Assembly: GCA_029552125.1 (NCBI GenBank)
Contig: JAKPEE010000084.1
Span: 1 to 35,300, forward strand
DNA: 35,300 bases
Source of the DNA: Bacillota bacterium
Lineage (GTDB): Bacteria; Bacillota; Dethiobacteria; DTU022
Direction of reading: 5' to 3'
Shown here: one piece after another, positions 31,777 to 35,300 of the stretch
How the letters are laid out: each line of letters opens with the position of its first letter
How positions within the stretch are numbered: the stretch's first letter is position 1
Translations under genes and position numbers: made by a program
The notes under the pieces: model-generated
Database searches by the model: none
Told to the model about the DNA's origin: nothing
The model's input: only the letters and a program-made list of their open reading frames with translations

Positions 31777-33036
31777 ATGCGCCTGCAAACAGGAATAAAA
31801 GTCTTTTCTCTGGGAGCAATGGTTTTTTTAATCGTAACCATCAATACGATGCTTTTTCCAATTTTCCCTGCCCTGCGCTCAGATTTGAACCTTTCTTTAG
31901 CCCAGGTATCTTTGCTGGTCGTCTTTGCCAACATTCCTTCAGCCCTGCTCAGCCTAGTGGGCGGCATCCTGGCGGACCGCTTTACGCGAAAAATGATCAT
32001 CCTGCCTTCGCTGCTGCTGTTCGGGGCCGGGGGCTTGCTGGCCGGCCTGGCGGCTTTAACCCTGGAGAATCCGTTTCCGTACATGCTGGGCTGCCGGGTG
32101 ATCCAGGGCATCGGCGCCGCCGCCCCGATGTACCTGGCCATGGCCCTGGCCGGCGACATTTTTCAAAGCACCGAGAGGGCACAGGCGGTAGGCTTAATGG
32201 AGGCGGCCAGCGGCCTGGGCAAGCTGCTGGCTCCGATTATCGGCGCCTTTGCCGGCCTCATTGCCTGGGTAGCCCCTTTTTTTGTTTATCCCGTCCTCTC
32301 CCTCCCCATCGCCGCAGCGATCTTTTTTTTAATTAAAGAGCCGTCCAAACCTCGCCTGAAGCCGGGCCCCACCCTGGGGGAATTAAAAGTGCCGCTCAGC
32401 CGGCGCCCCGCCCTGATCGGGCTGGCCGCAGCGCTCTATTCCCTCTTCGCACTGATTGGCATCATGTTTTGGTTAAGTGAAGTCCTGGAGCAGCGCCTCG
32501 GCGGCGGCCAGATCCTCAGGGGTGTCATTATCTCCCTGCCGGTGATGACCTTCCTCTTGACCACCCTACTGGCTGAATACTTCTACCGGCTATTGAAAAT
32601 TCGCCTATCCATTTTTACAGGGCTGGCGATTACAGCGGGAGCCATAGCCCTGATCCCGCCGACCCGGGATCTCTTATTCATCTGGCCGGTGATCGGACTC
32701 ATGGGGATAGGCCTGGGCATCGCCACCCCCGCCGTAGATACCCTCAGCACCAATATCACCTCAGTGGAATATCGCGGTACTGTCACCACCGTCTTTGGCG
32801 GGGTGCGCTGCGCCGGCGCCGCCGCCGGGCCCCTGACCCTGTCCCTGCTGATGAAACACGGCCCCCTGATCACCTTTCTGCCAATAGCGGCAGCCGGCGC
32901 CGCTATCGCCATCGCGGTGCTGCTTCTATTGCGCGAAGAAGAGATCCCCGGCAAACTGATCCAGGGGGACGGGGTTAGCGGCTCTGCGGCAAAGAAACGA
33001 AGTTTCTGGCGCCCAGGCTCCAACGGCGATAATTAA
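31777..33036 (+). CDS. Major facilitator superfamily transporter (drug-efflux type)
   Basis: The 419-residue protein has about 12 hydrophobic segments. The MFS motif between helices 2 and 3 is GGILADRFTRKMI, and RVIQGIGAAAPMYLA is the family motif in helix 4. It resembles DHA1-type multidrug or small-molecule exporters. A TATAAT sequence lies directly before the ATG and no ribosome site is seen, so the start is uncertain. The ATG at 31819, after GGGAG, is an alternative that would trim the N-terminus up to the first helix. The substrate is unknown. Confidence 0.87.
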   Translation: MRLQTGIKVFSLGAMVFLIVTINTMLFPIFPALRSDLNLSLAQVSLLVVFANIPSALLSLVGGILADRFTRKMIILPSLLLFGAGGLLAGLAALTLENPFPYMLGCRVIQGIGAAAPMYLAMALAGDIFQSTERAQAVGLMEAASGLGKLLAPIIGAFAGLIAWVAPFFVYPVLSLPIAAAIFFLIKEPSKPRLKPGPTLGELKVPLSRRPALIGLAAALYSLFALIGIMFWLSEVLEQRLGGGQILRGVIISLPVMTFLLTTLLAEYFYRLLKIRLSIFTGLAITAGAIALIPPTRDLLFIWPVIGLMGIGLGIATPAVDTLSTNITSVEYRGTVTTVFGGVRCAGAAAGPLTLSLLMKHGPLITFLPIAAAGAAIAIAVLLLLREEEIPGKLIQGDGVSGSAAKKRSFWRPGSNGDN

Positions 33037-33101
33037 TCTAGTTAATGGAAGCTTAAGCCCATCACCCGCCCCCGGCGGGCCGGCCCGGGCAGCCTGGAAG
33101 G

Positions 33102-33134
33102 TTGACAACCTTAACCAAAATTCATATTTTGGTT
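33102..33134 (+). promoter_or_regulatory. Sigma-A promoter with overlapping palindromic operator
   Basis: TTGACA (33102-33107) is separated by 17 bp from TATTTT (33125-33130). A perfect 9-bp inverted repeat, AACCAAAAT (33113-33121) and ATTTTGGTT (33126-33134) with a 4-base centre, covers the spacer and the -10 box. A repressor bound here would block the promoter. It lies 140 bp before the zinc peptidase gene. No matching regulator gene is adjacent. Confidence 0.6.
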
Positions 33135-33275
33135 ATGAGATGATTATGTTATAGTGGCGCTGCTCCAGGCAGATAAGGCCATCATATAAGGCCTTTATGC
33201 CGGTGCCTATGCTGAAAGGGGAAAACATGGCCTGGCCGTTAACAGACAAGCATTATAACAGAAGGAGTGGAACAG

Positions 33276-33977
33276 ATGCCACTGATGTTTTTACCCGATA
33301 GTACATGGCTGCTGGTCATACCGGCTTTGTTATTTACCCTGTGGGCGCAAAGCCGGGTAAATTCTGCTTACGCCAAGTATTCAAGAGTAAGGGCACGCTC
33401 GGGCATAACCGGAGCGCAGGCGGCCCGAAACCTGCTTGCCGCGGCAGGCCTGGGCCATGTTGCGGTGCAGATGGGCCAGGGTCATTTAACCGATCATTAT
33501 GATCCCCGCAAACGTGTCATTCGCCTGTCGCCCGAAGTCTTCCAGAGCAGCTCCCTGGCTGCGCTGGGCATTGCCGCCCATGAGACCGGCCATGCCATCC
33601 AGCACGGTAAAGGATATCTGCCCCTGGCTTTGCGCAACAATTTCTTCCCGCTGGCCAACATCGGCTCGCGCCTGGCCATGCCCCTTTTCCTGATCGGTTT
33701 TCTTTTTTCCGCCCAGGGAGCCAGCAATTTTTTCATGGACCTGGGCATCCTGCTGTTTGCCTTTACCGTGGTCTTTCATATCATTACTCTACCCGTGGAA
33801 TTTAATGCTTCCAGAAGGGCCATAGCCCTGCTGGAAGGGGGAAATTTTCTAGCCGGCGATGAGGTCAAAGGCGCGCGCCAGGTATTAAATGCTGCTGCCC
33901 TGACCTACCTGGCAGCCACGGCGGTGGCGCTGGTTCATCTTTTCCGGCTCTTAATCCTGCGCGGTAGAAGGGATTAA
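33276..33977 (+). CDS. Membrane zinc metallopeptidase, YugP family
   Basis: The 233-residue integral membrane protein has the zinc-protease motif HETGH in AAHETGHAIQHGKGY, a hydrophobic N-terminal segment and three or more later membrane helices. The family (neutral zinc metallopeptidase, PF04298) is widespread in Firmicutes. Its substrates are poorly known but a role in membrane or envelope protein turnover is likely. The FNASRRAIALLE segment near the end is a family signature. The ATG at 33276 is 8 bases after GAAGGAG; a GTG 9 bases earlier overlaps that site and is less likely. Confidence 0.93.
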   Translation: MPLMFLPDSTWLLVIPALLFTLWAQSRVNSAYAKYSRVRARSGITGAQAARNLLAAAGLGHVAVQMGQGHLTDHYDPRKRVIRLSPEVFQSSSLAALGIAAHETGHAIQHGKGYLPLALRNNFFPLANIGSRLAMPLFLIGFLFSAQGASNFFMDLGILLFAFTVVFHIITLPVEFNASRRAIALLEGGNFLAGDEVKGARQVLNAAALTYLAATAVALVHLFRLLILRGRRD

Positions 33978-33982
33978 AGCAA

Positions 33983-34014
33983 GGGGACGGGTCCAGGAGG
34001 ATCCAGGGGGACGG
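33983..34014. repeat. Two GGGGACGG octamers, REP-like
   Basis: Copies lie at 33983-33990 and 34007-34014, just after the peptidase stop, separated by a GTCCAGGAGGATCC stretch. A third copy is in the palindrome at 29365-29372. They may be part of a dispersed intergenic repeat. Confidence 0.3.
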
Positions 34015-34118
34015 AACTGACGGGCACTGACCACACCGGCCTGCCACAGGCATTTTTCCCGGGACATGCCGACAGTCCCGCCCCCCTGGCACTGTAAGTA
34101 TACGCACATTTTCTAAAA

Positions 34119-34143
34119 ATCACCCTGAGGGTGATGTTTTTTT
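34119..34143 (+). terminator. Intrinsic terminator after the peptidase gene
   Basis: ATCACCC (34119-34125) and GGGTGAT (34129-34135) pair with a 3-base loop, followed by G and seven T (34137-34143). It stands about 140 bp after the peptidase stop. Confidence 0.8.
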
Positions 34144-34437
34144 GGGCAGAATTACTATAATAATTTATTGATGACTATAGTGGCTGCAGTGAGGTGCAAG
34201 TGATAAAAGCCCCGGCGAAGCATATGATTTGCTCTCATTTTGCTGCGTCAAATTACCCGGCCAAGCATTTTCATTCAAAACCTGGTCTTGTTCGTACCGG
34301 CGAGCAAAAGAAGTGGACAGGCGTCCTTGGGGCGAGCCCGGTTTGATGCTTGTCCCGTTGAAGGAGGTGGCTTGGGAAACATTTTTAATCTAGAACCGGG
34401 TCCAGGAATAATAATCCTTAAGGAGGGATTTAAAAAA
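34144..34437 (+). other. Non-coding leader of the beta-helix gene
   Basis: This is a 294-bp stretch without a convincing gene. An AT-rich block at its left end (TATAATAATTTATTG, from 34155) may hold the promoter, which would leave a long structured leader of over 200 bases. I could not match it to a known riboswitch. A strong AAGGAGGG site (34420-34427) serves the ATG at 34438. Confidence 0.4.
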
Positions 34438-35300
34438 ATGCAAGAAAAACGCTTAACATGGCTACTGGCGGTTGTCCTAGCCTTCTGCGTCATTCTGTTC
34501 GCCGCAGCCCCGGCGGCAGCGGCCGACGGCGAGGTTTACCTTATTGACAGCTCCGGTACTACTGTGGGTACTTACACCAGCATTAAGGAAGCGGTCAATG
34601 CCGCCGATGAAGGGTATACGATCCTGGTCTCCCCGGGAACATACAACGAATACGGCATTGAAATTAACAAGGAGAATATTACCCTCAAAAGTACCGGTGG
34701 TGCAGCGGCAACGATCATCGATAGCCGCGTTCCCGGTTATAGCACCGACTGCCTAAAGTTCTTGGCCTCCAGTTTTTCCGTCGAAGGGTTTACCCTGCTC
34801 AGCAATCACGATTGCATCTACAGTGGCCTTGCCCTCGATAACGGTAAAATAACGATTAAGGACAATATCATCAGGGGCTACGACGATGGCAGCGTTACCA
34901 GTACCGGCCATGGGATCCACCTCTTAGTGACCAGTACTGCTGCAGCCGTTGATACCGAGATTGAGATTACCGGGAACAACATTGTTGTCAACGGTCAAGA
35001 TAATGCCGCCATCTGTTTGGACATGAGCCTGGTTCGCTCACGCGTGGAGATTTCCGATAACAATATCTCCGACTCTTTCCGGGGCATCTTTCTTGCTTGT
35101 GACCTCGGCTATCCCGGTACTGGAGATCCTGAAGGAGCGAAGCCGGGGTATGCCTCGGTGGTAGTGATCGAGAACAATACCATCGAAAAAATAAGCGCTA
35201 CTAGTTCATCCCAGCTCTGGGATGGAGCCATAGTGGTAATGGAAGTGTTTTACGGCAGCGTCCATATCACAGGGAACGAGCTTGTCGACTGCTGCCGGGG
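34438..35300 (+). CDS. Exported right-handed parallel beta-helix protein (partial, runs off the window)
   Basis: At least 287 codons are open to the end of the window. A signal peptide is clear: MQEKR, a hydrophobic stretch and a cut after PAAAA. The mature part starts with a segment typical of NosD/pectate-lyase-like proteins (SIKEAVNAADEGYTILVSPGTYNE). Repeated strands with asparagine turns follow, such as ITGNNIVVNG, ISDNNISDS and IENNTIEKI, which are parallel beta-helix coils. Such proteins bind or cleave polysaccharides or decorate the cell surface. No catalytic signature or anchor is seen in the part available. The ATG follows AAGGAGGG. Confidence 0.85.
   Translation, partial: MQEKRLTWLLAVVLAFCVILFAAAPAAAADGEVYLIDSSGTTVGTYTSIKEAVNAADEGYTILVSPGTYNEYGIEINKENITLKSTGGAAATIIDSRVPGYSTDCLKFLASSFSVEGFTLLSNHDCIYSGLALDNGKITIKDNIIRGYDDGSVTSTGHGIHLLVTSTAAAVDTEIEITGNNIVVNGQDNAAICLDMSLVRSRVEISDNNISDSFRGIFLACDLGYPGTGDPEGAKPGYASVVVIENNTIEKISATSSSQLWDGAIVVMEVFYGSVHITGNELVDCCR

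Noticed and set aside
34144-34437. Cyclic-di-GMP or cobalamin riboswitch
   Set aside because: The conserved core segments of those classes were not found by eye.

Overview
The window looks like chromosome from an anaerobic, Gram-positive, Clostridia-class Firmicute (Peptococcaceae/Desulfotomaculum-like). This is inferred from the bacterial-type split pyrrolysine genes, the trmK-nif3-C4-zinc-ribbon gene order, a YugP-type peptidase, a flavodiiron protein and strong GGAGG ribosome sites. No species can be named from sequence alone.

Layout. Positions 1-133 carry four copies of a 22-bp repeat typical of an IS21-type transposon end. This end truncates a LarA-like (DUF2088) gene. Positions 537-9107, all on the minus strand, form a methylamine and pyrrolysine island: mttB, mtbB, mtbC, the amber suppressor tRNA gene pylT, pylSc, pylB, pylC, pylD and pylSn. 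Both methyltransferase genes have one in-frame TAG at the place where pyrrolysine sits in the known trimethylamine and dimethylamine methyltransferases. A PAS/sigma-54 activator (9369-11108) lies upstream, and near-perfect sigma-54 promoters precede mttB and mtbB. I infer that methylamine use and amber decoding are induced together. This part looks more AT-rich than what follows and may have been acquired.

Positions 11.6-19.8 kb hold housekeeping genes on the minus strand: flavodiiron protein, TatC, a membrane-anchored helical protein, a zinc-ribbon coiled coil, Nif3-like protein, TrmK, a BadF/NagK-type sugar kinase and a GH4 glycosidase. Positions 20.0-23.1 kb form a very AT-rich island with a small membrane protein and a 717-residue protein made of eight zinc-ribbon repeats around a PD-(D/E)XK-like nuclease core. 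The island lies between a decayed fragment (about 19.9-20.03 kb) and an intact copy (23.1-24.3 kb) of the same phage-type lysin gene. A holin-like gene precedes the intact copy.

Positions 24.9-31.5 kb (minus) encode a GH3 glycosidase, a class IV aminotransferase, an SDR oxidoreductase and an exported 5'-nucleotidase. Positions 31.8-35.3 kb (plus) encode an MFS exporter, a YugP-like membrane zinc peptidase behind a palindromic operator, and an exported parallel beta-helix protein that runs off the end.

The most notable items are the inducible pyrrolysine operon with its appended LarA-like gene, the promoter/hairpin overlap before mttB, the amber stop codon of pylSc itself, and the zinc-ribbon/nuclease island.
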